Below, piece after piece: positions 27,166 to 36,037 of a stretch of 64,000 nucleotides of DNA. The position numbers were made by a program, and so were the translations under genes. Source of the stretch: Planctomycetota bacterium (GTDB lineage Bacteria > Planctomycetota > UBA1135 > GCA-002686595); assembly GCA_012959785.1 (NCBI GenBank), contig DUCM01000010.1, positions 386 to 64,385 of the forward strand. The letters are read 5' to 3'. How positions within the stretch are numbered: position 1 is the stretch's first letter; each line of letters begins with the position of its first letter. The notes beneath the pieces were generated by a model. The model saw only the letters and a list, made by a program, of their open reading frames with translations. It did not search any database and was not told the origin of the DNA.

Positions 27166-27256
27166 ATTGACTGAAACGTACCAGGTACTTCGCCGCTGCT
27201 CATGCGTACCTGGTACGCATGAGCAGCGGCGAAGTACCTGGTACGTTTCAGTCAAT
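27166..27256. repeat. Perfect 91-nt palindrome (45-bp arms, 1-nt centre)
   Basis: The left arm 27166-27210 is the exact reverse complement of the right arm 27212-27256, with a single T at 27211. The arms start and end with ATTGACTGAAACGTACC and contain nested GTACC-AGGTAC motifs. The right arm includes the stop codon of the bifunctional nuclease gene (27252-27254). The left arm includes the stop of the coiled-coil-like remnant. It could act as a bidirectional transcription end between converging genes, or be a mobile repeat; it far exceeds ordinary terminator stems. Confidence 0.9.
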
Positions 27257-27716
27257 CCAGCTCCCCGTCGAGGACATCGGGGGAGTCGTCGGTGCGGCTG
27301 GCTTCGAGGATGGGTTCGCTGACGAAGAGGGGGCAGTGGGCGCGTTGGGCCAGGGCGATGGAGTCGGAGGGGCGGGCGTCGAGGGTGGCGAGGGTGGCGC
27401 CCGAGCCATCTTCGAGGGTGAGCTGGGCGTAGAAGGTGTTGCTCGCGAGGTCACAGATGTCCACCCGAGCAAGACGGGCGCCAAGGGCATCGATGGCGTC
27501 GAAGAGAAGCTGATGGGTCATGGGACGCTCGGTGGCGACACCCATGACCACTCGCTGGATCTCGGCCGCTTCGGGATAGCCGATCATGATCGGGAAACTA
27601 CGCTGACCGTTCTTTTCGCGCAGGTAGACATACTGCGGTAGGTCCAAGGACTGGTCGCGCAAGACCAGACGGCCAAGCTCCATCTCGATCATGGTCGGGG
27701 CTTCGGGTTGATCCAT
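27252..27716 (-). CDS. Bifunctional nuclease family protein (DUF151/BFN domain)
   Basis: A 154-residue cytoplasmic protein. Family features are LRDQSLDLPQYVYLREKNGQRSFPIMIGYPEAAEI, RPMTHQLLFDAIDALGA, the NTFYAQLTL strand and RPSDSIALAQRAHCPLFVSEPIL. The domain is widespread in bacteria and plants; nuclease activity was reported for some members but the physiological role is unclear. It is separated by one base from the zinc-ribbon protein gene upstream (TGA-C-ATG), so they form an operon. The stop lies in the arm of a 91-nt palindrome. Confidence 0.87.
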   Translation of the reverse strand: MDQPEAPTMIEMELGRLVLRDQSLDLPQYVYLREKNGQRSFPIMIGYPEAAEIQRVVMGVATERPMTHQLLFDAIDALGARLARVDICDLASNTFYAQLTLEDGSGATLATLDARPSDSIALAQRAHCPLFVSEPILEASRTDDSPDVLDGELD

Positions 27717-27717
27717 G

Positions 27718-28113
27718 TCAGGCGGGCGGGTTGGAGGAAGGGGTCTCGGCGTCGGCGAAGACCAGAGGCTCGAGGGGCAGGCCTTCGAGCTCGGCGATCA
27801 TCCACGAGGAATGGTCGGGATCGGTGAAGTCGCAGGCGCTGCAACGGAGACCCAAGGCACTGGTGGGGGAGAGACGCTCGAGGGTTTCAGCCTGACATTC
27901 AGGGCAAGTGAGGTCCGCGCGGCCGGGGAAGATCACGGAGATCAAGAACCACAGGACCCCCAGCCCAAAGATCAAACCGAAGAACAGACCGAAGAGGTGC
28001 ACCGGACCCTGAAAGACGATCAGCAAGCCGATCAGAGCGGCACAAAGGAGCGCCGGAGGGATCAGCCAACTGTTGCGCGTGGTGACCGCGAAGAGAGGGG
28101 GGCGAGAGGGCAT
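27718..28113 (-). CDS. Membrane protein with zinc-ribbon domain
   Basis: A 131-residue protein from the ATG at 28113; the open frame upstream of it is not protein-like. Two hydrophobic helices (about residues 17-66, IPPALLCAALIGLLIVF and LFGLFFGLIFGLGVLWFLI) precede a CxxC...CxxC zinc ribbon (LTCPECQAE, LRCSACDF). Its job is unknown; the coupling to the bifunctional nuclease gene suggests a related role. Confidence 0.65.
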   Translation of the reverse strand: MPSRPPLFAVTTRNSWLIPPALLCAALIGLLIVFQGPVHLFGLFFGLIFGLGVLWFLISVIFPGRADLTCPECQAETLERLSPTSALGLRCSACDFTDPDHSSWMIAELEGLPLEPLVFADAETPSSNPPA

Positions 28114-28272
28114 GGAGGGGAGTGTAGGACATGGACCGGGGCCTCGGGAGATCCGAGCCCCGCAGTTGGGGAGAATTGAGGGCAATCTCGGGTTCGAGAG
28201 GGGGCCTATAGAGGTACGCGAAGGGCGGCCTGGGGCTACAATCCTGACCCAGTCCTGAACTCCCCCTGAACC

Positions 28273-29295
28273 ATGGCCAGCCACGACCCCTACCCCGACA
28301 ATCCGATCCTCGTGCGCGTCTCGCGCGCTGACCGGACCGAGTCCGTGCACCGCGGTGCGTGGGCCCTTTGCGATACCGCTGGCAGCGTGCTCGATTGCGG
28401 GGGCGATCCGTCAGCGCCCTACTATATGCGCTCGGCCACCAAAGCCCTGCAAGCCCTGCCCTTACTGGAAACCGGCGCGGCCGACCACTACGGCTATGAC
28501 GCAAAGGATCTGGCCCTGGCCCTGGCCTCGCACAACGCCGAAGAATGTCACACGAACATTGTGGAGCGCATTCTCGCGCGCCTGGACCTTGGAGTCGACG
28601 CCCTGCATTGCGGCGCGCAGGCTCCCAGCGATCCCGAACGCCGACGGGCTATGGAACAAGCGGGAGAAAAACCCACTGCGCTCTTCAACAACTGCTCGGG
28701 CAAACACGCGGGCTTCCTGGCCCTGACGCGGCATCTGGGCGTGGCTCCCTCTGAGTACCTCGACCCCGAAGCGCAGCCGCAGCAGCTCGTGCGCGTGGCG
28801 ATGCAGGAAATGACAGGTCTTGAGAAAGATCAGATCAGCCTCGCCATCGACGGCTGCAGCGCACCGACCTTTCGCTTTCCCCTGAAGAACCTGGCCATTG
28901 CCTTCGCGCGCCTCGCGAACCCCGAAGGACTCGGAGAAGAACGACGCGCAGCCTGCACACGCATGCTCGACGCCGTGGCCGCTCACCCGAATCTGATCGG
29001 CGGCCGGCACCAACGCATTTGTAGCGACCTGGCACGGATCACCGGCGGCCGACTGTTCCCCAAAATCGGCGCCGAAGCCATCTATGTCATTGGAGTACGC
29101 GGCGGCGGAAAAGCCCTCGCGATCAAGATGGACGACGGCCGCGGCCGCGGCCTGCACGCGCTCATCATGCACCTCTTGCAACGCTTTGAACTTCTGAAGC
29201 CCGACGAGTATGAGGCCTTGCAGGAGTGGTCCCCAGGCCCGTTGCGCAACTGGGCTGGCCTGGAAGTGGGCAAGATAGATGTGGCCACGGTCTGA
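28273..29295 (+). CDS. L-asparaginase, Rhizobium etli (type II thermolabile) family
   Basis: A 340-residue enzyme converting asparagine to aspartate and ammonia. It matches the R. etli asparaginase family, not the E. coli AnsA/AnsB fold: RSATKALQALPLLETGAAD, LALASHNAEECHT, FNNCSGKHAGFLAL and DGCSAPTFRFPLKNLA. The short signature GGKALAIKMDDGRGRG lies near the C-terminus. No signal peptide is visible, so it is cytoplasmic. The NAD(P)HX dehydratase gene begins 18 nt downstream and the two may be cotranscribed. Confidence 0.87.
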   Translation: MASHDPYPDNPILVRVSRADRTESVHRGAWALCDTAGSVLDCGGDPSAPYYMRSATKALQALPLLETGAADHYGYDAKDLALALASHNAEECHTNIVERILARLDLGVDALHCGAQAPSDPERRRAMEQAGEKPTALFNNCSGKHAGFLALTRHLGVAPSEYLDPEAQPQQLVRVAMQEMTGLEKDQISLAIDGCSAPTFRFPLKNLAIAFARLANPEGLGEERRAACTRMLDAVAAHPNLIGGRHQRICSDLARITGGRLFPKIGAEAIYVIGVRGGGKALAIKMDDGRGRGLHALIMHLLQRFELLKPDEYEALQEWSPGPLRNWAGLEVGKIDVATV

Positions 29296-29313
29296 TGCCA
29301 GCCGGAGAGCAGA

Positions 29314-30210
29314 GTGACATTGAGCGCAGCTAAACCCAAGACACCGCCGCCCCTGCCCATAGCTGCCCACAAGGGCGATGCCGGGCGCATGCTGTGCATC
29401 GCAGGATCAGAGACCATGCCCGGCGCCGCTGTTCTGATCCTGCGCGCTGCCTTGCAGGCGGGAATCGGACTCGTGCAGCTCGCTGTATTCGACAAGAACT
29501 TGATCCACGCCGTTTGCCCCGCCGTGCCCGAAGCGGTCTACCTCGACCTCTCGCGCTCGAAAGATCTGATCGCCGGCCGCCTGCCTACCCAAATCGAGGG
29601 CAGGAAGGATCATGTGCGCGTGGTGGGGCCGGGTCTCGGCCAGGGCGGGCGCACGGATGAGCTGGTGCGCCGTTTGGTTACAACTAGTTTTTCGGGGCCC
29701 CTGGTCCTCGACGCCGACGGCTTGAATGTGATCGGCGACATGCCCGAAGTGTTGGCTGGCTTTGCGGGCCAAATGGTGCTCACTCCGCACCCCGGCGAAG
29801 CCGCGCGGCTGATGGGGGTTGCGGCGATCGCCACCTCGGACGAAGGACGCATCGAGTGCGCCAAGGCCATCGCCCATGCCGCCGGCGGACTCTGCATCCT
29901 CAAGGGTTATCACACCGTGGTCACCGACGGAGAACAGGTCTTTGTTTCCCAAACCGGCAACCCGGGCATGGCCAGCGCAGGTTCGGGCGACACCCTGTGC
30001 GGCATTCTGGGTGCCTACCTCGCCAGCGTGGTGCTGTTCGGCAGCGCCGATTGGACTTTCTTTGACGCTGCTTGCAGCGCGGTGCACACCCACGGATTGG
30101 CTGGAGACCTGGCCGCTGCCAAACTTGGCCAACGAGCGCTGACCGCCAGCGCCATCATCAGCCATCTGGCCGAGGCCCAACAACAACTGGCCCACGAACC
30201 CGGGCGGTGA
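29314..30210 (+). CDS. nnrD: ADP/ATP-dependent NAD(P)H-hydrate dehydratase
   Basis: A 298-residue ribokinase-like enzyme that repairs hydrated NAD(P)H. It has the family segments GRMLCIAGSETMPGAAVLIL, VVGPGLGQGG, LDADGLN, LTPHPGEAARLMG, LKGYHTVV and N-P-G-M-A-S-A-GSGDTLCGIL. The start is GTG at 29314. The usual partner epimerase NnrE is not fused here, and I do not see it nearby. Its stop overlaps the start of the HEAT-repeat gene (GTGA). Confidence 0.87.
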   Translation: MTLSAAKPKTPPPLPIAAHKGDAGRMLCIAGSETMPGAAVLILRAALQAGIGLVQLAVFDKNLIHAVCPAVPEAVYLDLSRSKDLIAGRLPTQIEGRKDHVRVVGPGLGQGGRTDELVRRLVTTSFSGPLVLDADGLNVIGDMPEVLAGFAGQMVLTPHPGEAARLMGVAAIATSDEGRIECAKAIAHAAGGLCILKGYHTVVTDGEQVFVSQTGNPGMASAGSGDTLCGILGAYLASVVLFGSADWTFFDAACSAVHTHGLAGDLAAAKLGQRALTASAIISHLAEAQQQLAHEPGR

Positions 30211-33161
30211 ACTCCTGCCGCCTGGCCCTGGCGCTGGTTTTCGCGAGCGCGCTGCTCACGGCCGCGGCGGCGCAGACCGGCGCGGACGGGCTCTTGCGCG
30301 AACAACGCCTGCGCGCCTGGGCCCTGCGACCGAGCCTCGCGGAGCCCGAGTTCCGGGCTGCCCTCGATAGCAGCGACTGGACCCTGCGCCACGCGGCCCT
30401 CGAAGCGCTGGCTCGGGCCAGGCCGGGAGCCCTGGAGCCCGGCGAACTCGATTTCGTAATCGAGTTCCTCGACGATCCCCAACCCAATGTGCGCGCCACC
30501 GCCCTGGCGGTTTGCGCGCGCTTTTCCCTGGCCTTGCCCGCCAAGGCCCAGAGCCTCGCCACTGACCACCTCGCCGAAGTGCGCCGGCAGTACGCCCGCG
30601 CCCTGGCCCGGGCACCTGGCGACTCCAGCGCCGAGTTGTCGCTGCTCATGGACGACGCAGACAAACTCGTGGCCAGGGAAGCGCTTTCGGCCTGGCTTGT
30701 GGCGCCGGGGTCTGGCTCTCTCGGCGAGCTCGGCCGAAGCGATCCATCGGCCTTGAGAATTGATGACTTGAGTTTTGATGATTTCGCCCGCGCTGCGCGA
30801 GGTGTGGTGCGCGTCGGCAACGAAGCAGCTCGCCTGCGCCTCGCGGATCACTTGCGCAACTCCCAGAGCACGGTACAGCGGGCGTATTACCTCGCCGCCC
30901 TCAGTTCCCTTTGGGGGCCACTGTCTCGGGACGGCGAACCTTCGCCCCTGGTAGCACTCTGGCTTGTGCGTTGCGACCCTCCAGGCAGCCCATCGGAGGG
31001 AGAAGTACGTGAGCAGCTCGTGGAAGCCGCAGCGCGATTTTCATGGGCCTCCTGCGCGAGCCTCTTCGAACTCGCCCTCGCTTGCGAGGAGCGGGGCGCG
31101 ACCGAGGATGCGGACCATTGCCTCGCTGGCGTATTGGCAGCAGTCACAGGTTCTGGCCAGGGCGCCTGGGTGAGCGATCTCGCCGCGCACGGCTTTGGAC
31201 CGGCGTCCAAACTTCGCATGGGTAGACGATTGGCGCTTGAGTTTTGGGAGGGCTTGCGCGGCGCACCCGCAAGCCTCGATGCCGATGCCCTGGAGGTTTG
31301 GTTGGCAGCCGATCTACCCCTCGAACTGCGCGCCGCGGTGACAACTTGCGCCGCCGACACCTGGTGGCAGCACGGCGACCCCGGCGCGGCGCGGATTTTG
31401 GCCCGCGCTTTGGAAGCGGAAGAGGAAGCACTGCGACGCGCCGCGTTGGTGGCCCTGGTGGGTACGAGCGAGGGTGAGCTCGGCGACCTGCCTGCCGTCA
31501 ACGCGGCTGTTCTGGATGCTTGGAGTCGCGCCACACTCGACCGGCGCCTTGAACTCCTGCGCGATTTTCGCCGCGGCGTGCCTCGCAGTGCCGCCTGGCG
31601 CGCAGCCCTTGCCGAACTCTGGACATCCGGGGCGGGGCGCGTGGTTTCGGTGCCCGAATTGCTCTCGGCCTGCGTTCAGGACAGCGAACTCGCCGGCCAG
31701 CTGCACGGTTGGCTCAGGCACGAACTCGATCTGCTCGAAGCGGGCGAGGTGCCCGAGGCTGTTCCCGCCGAAAAACGGCAACGCGGTCCCTGGCGCGAGG
31801 CCGAGACCCGCGCCCTGTGGCTCTTGAAGGCCTGGACGCAGGTGGGCGAACACCGCGACCTGCAAGCCTCACGGGCGCTGCTCTTGCGGGTCGACGGCCT
31901 CGGCCGCGAGCTAACCAAGACCCTGGTGAGCTCCCTCGCGAAGACCCACGCTGGCGGCGAGGAATTGGCGCAGCTCTTTGCCAATCAACCTCTCGCGCGC
32001 CGCACGCGGATCGAAATCGCGCTGGTATCGGGCGCGCTTGGAGACCAGGCGCGGCGCGCGTTGCTGCTCGCGAGCTACGCCACCTGCGACGAAGCCCTGC
32101 GCCTGCGAATCCTGGAATGCGCCGCGAAGCTAGGGGGTGAGGAGTCGCGCGCGTTGCTGCTCACGGTCGCCCTGGCGGATGGAGCCAGCGCGGCCGAAGC
32201 GGTGGTGGCCCTCGATGCCTTGGGGCGTGCGGGCAGCCCCGAAGAAGTGCGCCATCCCTTGGAACGCGTGGCGCTCTTTTGTTCCAACCTCGACCAACGC
32301 CGGGCCGCCATCGAGCGCCTGGGCGCCAAAGGTGACGGCGAGACGGGGGCGCTGCTTTGGAGCGCGCTCCAGTCGGATCCCCACGCGCCCTACCTGCGCG
32401 ACGAACTCCTGCCCGCCATCGCTCGCATCCAACTGCGCAGTACGGGTAGGCTTTCGCACGAGTTGGCCGAGTTGTGGTGCGCCGCGCCGCGGGAGCGTGC
32501 CGCGCAAGAGCTGCGCCGACGATTCCGGGGCGAGGCCCTCGCCAACCCTGCTTTCCTCTACAGCGATGTCCTCGGCGTGGCCCAGGCCGCGGCTCTCTTC
32601 GGGCGCTTGGGCGAAATCCTGCCCGTGGGTTGGGAGTCCTGGGACGCGCGGCTCTTGTTGGAATTGGCCGAGGTCGCGAGCGGCGCTGGCCACGAAGAGC
32701 TGGGACCCCGGGGGCTCGTGCGCGAGATGGTTCACGCGGGCCTTGTGGGGCTGTTGGGTGAGGGCCCGACCAAGGCCCAAAAGACCCTCATTCTCGGGGC
32801 CCGGGTGCGGCTCCTCGAGCTGGCCCTGGTGGCGGGCGATTGGCGCGAGGTGGAGGGCTGGGCCAACTGTGTGCTCGAGGAGTGGCGCACAGGCCGCATC
32901 AGCTCCGGGGCCATGCGCAGCGTGCTGGGTCCCCTGGATGCGCGGGCCGGCCGTGCGCCCACGGCCTGGTTGCGCGCCACGGCAGCCCAGGCTCGCGCCT
33001 GGCTGGCTCTCGCCGCGGGCGACCTCGAAGCGGCCCGCCGCCAGGCCAGCGCTGCCCGCCGCATGGCCACCTATTCGCACCGCGCGCGGCCCGTGCAACG
33101 CGCCCTCGAGCGCGCTCTTGGGACTCCTCCGGGAGACAGCTACGGCGACGAAGAGAGATAG
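30207..33161 (+). CDS. Large secreted HEAT-repeat-like protein
   Basis: A 984-residue protein starting at GTG 30207, which overlaps the nnrD stop and gives a signal peptide (ALALVFASALLTAAAAQ). Almost all of the rest is Ala/Leu/Glu-rich alpha-helical repeat of HEAT type: SSDWTLRHAALEALARARPG, DDPQPNVRATALAVCARFS and AALVALVGTSEGELGDL. No catalytic motif was seen. Such proteins usually act as binding scaffolds. It should be periplasmic or extracellular. The thyX gene follows after 15 bp. Confidence 0.65.
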   Translation: MNSCRLALALVFASALLTAAAAQTGADGLLREQRLRAWALRPSLAEPEFRAALDSSDWTLRHAALEALARARPGALEPGELDFVIEFLDDPQPNVRATALAVCARFSLALPAKAQSLATDHLAEVRRQYARALARAPGDSSAELSLLMDDADKLVAREALSAWLVAPGSGSLGELGRSDPSALRIDDLSFDDFARAARGVVRVGNEAARLRLADHLRNSQSTVQRAYYLAALSSLWGPLSRDGEPSPLVALWLVRCDPPGSPSEGEVREQLVEAAARFSWASCASLFELALACEERGATEDADHCLAGVLAAVTGSGQGAWVSDLAAHGFGPASKLRMGRRLALEFWEGLRGAPASLDADALEVWLAADLPLELRAAVTTCAADTWWQHGDPGAARILARALEAEEEALRRAALVALVGTSEGELGDLPAVNAAVLDAWSRATLDRRLELLRDFRRGVPRSAAWRAALAELWTSGAGRVVSVPELLSACVQDSELAGQLHGWLRHELDLLEAGEVPEAVPAEKRQRGPWREAETRALWLLKAWTQVGEHRDLQASRALLLRVDGLGRELTKTLVSSLAKTHAGGEELAQLFANQPLARRTRIEIALVSGALGDQARRALLLASYATCDEALRLRILECAAKLGGEESRALLLTVALADGASAAEAVVALDALGRAGSPEEVRHPLERVALFCSNLDQRRAAIERLGAKGDGETGALLWSALQSDPHAPYLRDELLPAIARIQLRSTGRLSHELAELWCAAPRERAAQELRRRFRGEALANPAFLYSDVLGVAQAAALFGRLGEILPVGWESWDARLLLELAEVASGAGHEELGPRGLVREMVHAGLVGLLGEGPTKAQKTLILGARVRLLELALVAGDWREVEGWANCVLEEWRTGRISSGAMRSVLGPLDARAGRAPTAWLRATAAQARAWLALAAGDLEAARRQASAARRMATYSHRARPVQRALERALGTPPGDSYGDEER

Positions 33162-33176
33162 GGTAACTTGGTGTCC

Positions 33177-33971
33177 ATGAGCCTCACCGAACTGACCATG
33201 CCGGAGCATGCCGTCGAGTGCCTCGACGACGGCGTAGGCTTCATCGCCCTCGTCGATCGCATGCAGGTCGACCACGCCCAAAAAATTGTCAACAGCGCGC
33301 GCATCTCCTACGAGAAATCGCGGGATGCCTTCGACGAAGAGAAAGACCGCGGATTGGTTTCTTTCCTCTGGCAGCACGGGCACACATCGCCCTTCCGTCA
33401 CTCGTTCTACACCTTCCATTGGAAGAGCCCGCTGTTCGTCTTTCGCCAGGCCTTCAAGTACCAGGTGGGCAGCGGTTGGCGCGAGTACGAAGTCGATGGC
33501 CAATCGGTCAGCCTGGAAGTCTTCGATGTCATGTTCGATACCGACAAGGGCTGTTCGTGGAACGAGGTCTCGGGGCGTTATGTGCAGTGGACGCCGGAGT
33601 TCTATGTGCCGCAGGTCTTGCGCTCGAACCCACCCCACGGCAACAAGCAAGCCTCGGTGGCTTTGCCGAACGATTTCGACCACGCCGGCGAGCGAGCCGC
33701 GATCATCGCCGAGTGCGAGGCCAGTTTCGTGCGCTATCAGGAACGCATCGATCGCGGGGTGGCCAAGGAGATCGCCCGCATGTGCCTGCCCCAAAATCTC
33801 TACACCCAGGCCTATTGGACCGTGTCGTTGCAGGGCGTCCTGCACTTCCTCGAACAGCGCTTGAAACCCGACGCCCAGTACGAAATCCAGCGCCACGCCG
33901 AAGCCATCTACGGCCTGGTCAAGGACGACCTCGATACCCTGGGCGTGACGCGAGAAGGCCTCATCGGCTGA
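33177..33971 (+). CDS. thyX: Flavin-dependent thymidylate synthase-like protein lacking the RHR motif
   Basis: A 264-residue protein; ATG 33177 is preferred, with GTG 33171 and TTG 33168 in frame. ThyX features are HTSPFRHSFYTFHWKSPLFVFRQ, SWNEVSGRY, P-E-F-Y-V-P, the late FLEQRLKPDAQYEIQRHAEAI and QNLYTQAYW. In ordinary ThyX the segment R-Q-W-x-R-H-R-x7-S is continuous. Here it reads R-Q-A-F-K-Y-Q, and roughly 30 extra residues (from VGSGWREYEV to TDKGC) come before the S-x-N-E-x-S part. FAD- and dUMP-binding positions are thus altered. It may be a variant synthase or a divergent paralogue. Confidence 0.72.
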   Translation: MSLTELTMPEHAVECLDDGVGFIALVDRMQVDHAQKIVNSARISYEKSRDAFDEEKDRGLVSFLWQHGHTSPFRHSFYTFHWKSPLFVFRQAFKYQVGSGWREYEVDGQSVSLEVFDVMFDTDKGCSWNEVSGRYVQWTPEFYVPQVLRSNPPHGNKQASVALPNDFDHAGERAAIIAECEASFVRYQERIDRGVAKEIARMCLPQNLYTQAYWTVSLQGVLHFLEQRLKPDAQYEIQRHAEAIYGLVKDDLDTLGVTREGLIG

Positions 33972-34002
33972 CTTTTTTTGAGGCCGGGCAATTCGCCCCG
34001 AA

Positions 34003-34019
34003 GCGCCTGAACCAGGCGC
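34003..34019 (+). terminator. Hairpin downstream of thyX
   Basis: GCGCCTG (34003-34009) pairs perfectly with CAGGCGC (34013-34019) over an AAC loop, about 30 bp after the thyX stop. No T-run follows, although TTTTTTT occurs just after the stop codon at 33973-33979. It may help end transcription before the next gene. Confidence 0.4.
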
Positions 34020-34068
34020 CGCCGCGCAGCGTTGGGGGGGTTGACCCTGGACTGATTCAGAGCTCAAG

Positions 34069-34911
34069 ATGAAACATCCCAAGATGAAGCAATCCGCATC
34101 CCTGCTGTTCTGCCTGGCCCTCTGGCCCCTGGCCCTGGGCGGCGAACCCCAAGCGACCCAGGCTCCTGAACCGCAGGTTCCCGAGCCGCTGGCTCCCGCC
34201 GCCGCGGCCCTGCGCGCGGCTTTCATGCAGGAAGGCCTGACCCTCGATTTGCGGCAAGGATGGCTGAGCCTGCCGGGCACGGTTTGCGTGCGCCAGGACC
34301 TGCTCGAGTATGTGCTGGTGGCCGCCCACGGCGCCGCCCACGAGAGCCTCTTCGCCACCTCCGTCAACGCCACGGTGCTCAACACGGCCTTCGTGACCCT
34401 GGGCGCCCAGTCCGGTGAGAATGTGCGCTGGCTGCCCCGCGACCCGCAGCCCACTTCCGAAGAGGTGCGCGGCGGCGCGCCGACCCACACGGTGCTCGCG
34501 CCCACCGGCGACGGCTTCCTGCCCTATGTGGCCTGGACCGAAAAGGACGAGGTCTATTTCTATCGCCTGGAGGACTTGATCCAGAACCTCAAGAGCGAGC
34601 GCGCCATGCAGCGCCACGCCTGGATCTACCTTGGTTCGAGGATGGTGCAGGACGGCGACGGTGCCCTGACCCTGGCCGCTGAGTTGGAGGGCAACCTGAT
34701 CAACATCTCCTACTTTCGAGCCGGAAACACGCTCTTCACCGCTTCGCTGGAGGCTTGCGTGGAGCAGACCATCTGGTTGCCGAACGCCTCGCTGATTCCG
34801 CCCCAGGGTTCTCGTGTGCGCTTGATCTTCAGCAAGTCGCGCCTGCGCTCCTTGCCGCGAGACATAGAGGACAGCCTAAAGGCTGCGATGGAAGGCACCC
34901 TCGACAGGTGA
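34069..34911 (+). CDS. Secreted YdjY-domain-like protein
   Basis: A 280-residue exported protein with signal peptide SASLLFCLALWPLALGG and a Pro/Gln/Glu-rich spacer. From about residue 60 it resembles the YdjY-type domain seen in Planctomycetes: LPGTVCVRQDLLEYVLVAAHGAAHESLF, VLNTAFVTLGA, VAWTEKDE and HAWIYLGSRMV. No active-site residues are known for this family. The next gene starts with a GTG overlapping this stop. Confidence 0.65.
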   Translation: MKHPKMKQSASLLFCLALWPLALGGEPQATQAPEPQVPEPLAPAAAALRAAFMQEGLTLDLRQGWLSLPGTVCVRQDLLEYVLVAAHGAAHESLFATSVNATVLNTAFVTLGAQSGENVRWLPRDPQPTSEEVRGGAPTHTVLAPTGDGFLPYVAWTEKDEVYFYRLEDLIQNLKSERAMQRHAWIYLGSRMVQDGDGALTLAAELEGNLINISYFRAGNTLFTASLEACVEQTIWLPNASLIPPQGSRVRLIFSKSRLRSLPRDIEDSLKAAMEGTLDR

Positions 34912-35975
34912 GTCTTCAGGTCCCCAAGCGTGAGGTCATAGTGAGCCGCGTGGCTATTGCCGCGCGCAGTTTGGCGGCCGTGCGACTCGTGGAGAGCGGG
35001 GCCGTGGGGATTGCCTGTTTGTGTTTGGCCCTGGCGGCGGGGGTCTTGGCGGGCGCCGACCTGGCAGCGGTGGGCACCTGGCAGGCGGCGGGGCTGTGCG
35101 CACTCTTGGCGGGCGGCACCTGGCAGCAAGAACATCGGCGCGCCACAGCATCGGTGGCGCGCGACATCGACGAGGGGCTGGGCGAGGGGGGCGCGCTGTT
35201 CACGGCCTGGGAACTCGAAGGCCGCGGGGCCGAGGATTCCCTGTGCAGCCTGCTCGGCCGCGAGGTGGCCGCGCGCCGCTCGGCGCGCGGCATGTTGGCA
35301 GCCATCCTGCCGGCCAGTCTGCCCATCATGGCCCTGCCTTTCCTGGCCGCTGGCCTCTTGTTCCTGGCCCTCGAGGAGGTGCGTGGCGAGCCCGGCGGCC
35401 CCGCGGACTGGCAACGCTTGACCCTGCGCCTTGAGGAAGATCTGGAGGGCTTTCTGGGCGCCGAGCCGGGGGCCACCCTCGAGGGCAGCGAGGCCTTTCT
35501 CGAGGAGCAGCTCGCGGAACTCGCCGACCTGGCCCGGACTGCGGCGCAGCTCGCCACCGAGCCGCAAGGGGAGGGGCAGGGCATCGAGGAGCTGCGGGAT
35601 CTGCAACAGCGCTTGAGCGCTCTGGAGGCCCTGGCGCCGGGGGATTCGGCCCTCTTGGACCAGCTCCAAGAGGCCGCCCGGACCCTCGATTCGGCCCTGA
35701 TGGCCCTGGAATCAGAGGCACTTGTTCACGCAGGCCCAGAGCCAAAGGGCGGCGCGATGGGCTCTCCTGGCGCAAGCCAGGGAAGGGAGGTGCCAGCGGC
35801 GGGCGCGGGCGGCACAATGGGGGGCTCCCAACCTCCCCCGAGAACCGGCAGCCTGTCCCCCGGTGCTGACGGCCGTTCCGCTGGCGTCCTCTCCGGCCCG
35901 GCCTGGCCCGCAGCCTACGACGGCATCGTTGCCCGCTGGGTCGAAACCCGACGCCTGGCCGGCACCCGTCGCTAG
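34908..35975 (+). CDS. Hypothetical membrane protein with coiled-coil-like C-terminal half
   Basis: A 355-residue protein beginning at the GTG that overlaps the upstream stop. Residues about 30-75 contain two hydrophobic helices (VGIACLCLALAAGVLAGADLAAV; AGLCALLAGG), and one more lies near 125-150 (LPIMALPFLAAGLLFLAL). The middle is Leu/Glu/Ala-rich, suited to coiled coil. The end is Gly/Pro/Ser-rich. The layout recalls N-terminal parts of DUF4175-type proteins, but I cannot assign a family. It is coupled to the YdjY-like gene. Confidence 0.55.
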   Translation: MSLQVPKREVIVSRVAIAARSLAAVRLVESGAVGIACLCLALAAGVLAGADLAAVGTWQAAGLCALLAGGTWQQEHRRATASVARDIDEGLGEGGALFTAWELEGRGAEDSLCSLLGREVAARRSARGMLAAILPASLPIMALPFLAAGLLFLALEEVRGEPGGPADWQRLTLRLEEDLEGFLGAEPGATLEGSEAFLEEQLAELADLARTAAQLATEPQGEGQGIEELRDLQQRLSALEALAPGDSALLDQLQEAARTLDSALMALESEALVHAGPEPKGGAMGSPGASQGREVPAAGAGGTMGGSQPPPRTGSLSPGADGRSAGVLSGPAWPAAYDGIVARWVETRRLAGTRR

Positions 35976-36037
35976 CGCAGCGGCGCTGGCCTTCTCGAAC
36001 TCCCCAAAGACCAACGCCTCTTCCTCACCCCACCTGT

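Noticed and set aside
30072..30206. Upstream extension of the HEAT-repeat protein
   Set aside because: It overlaps the end of nnrD and lacks a signal; the GTG at 30207 gives the signal peptide and a GTGA overlap.
32130..34505. 791-codon open frame on the minus strand opposite the HEAT-repeat, thyX and YdjY-like genes
   Set aside because: It spans three real genes antisense, has composition expected from GC-rich third positions and shows no protein family.
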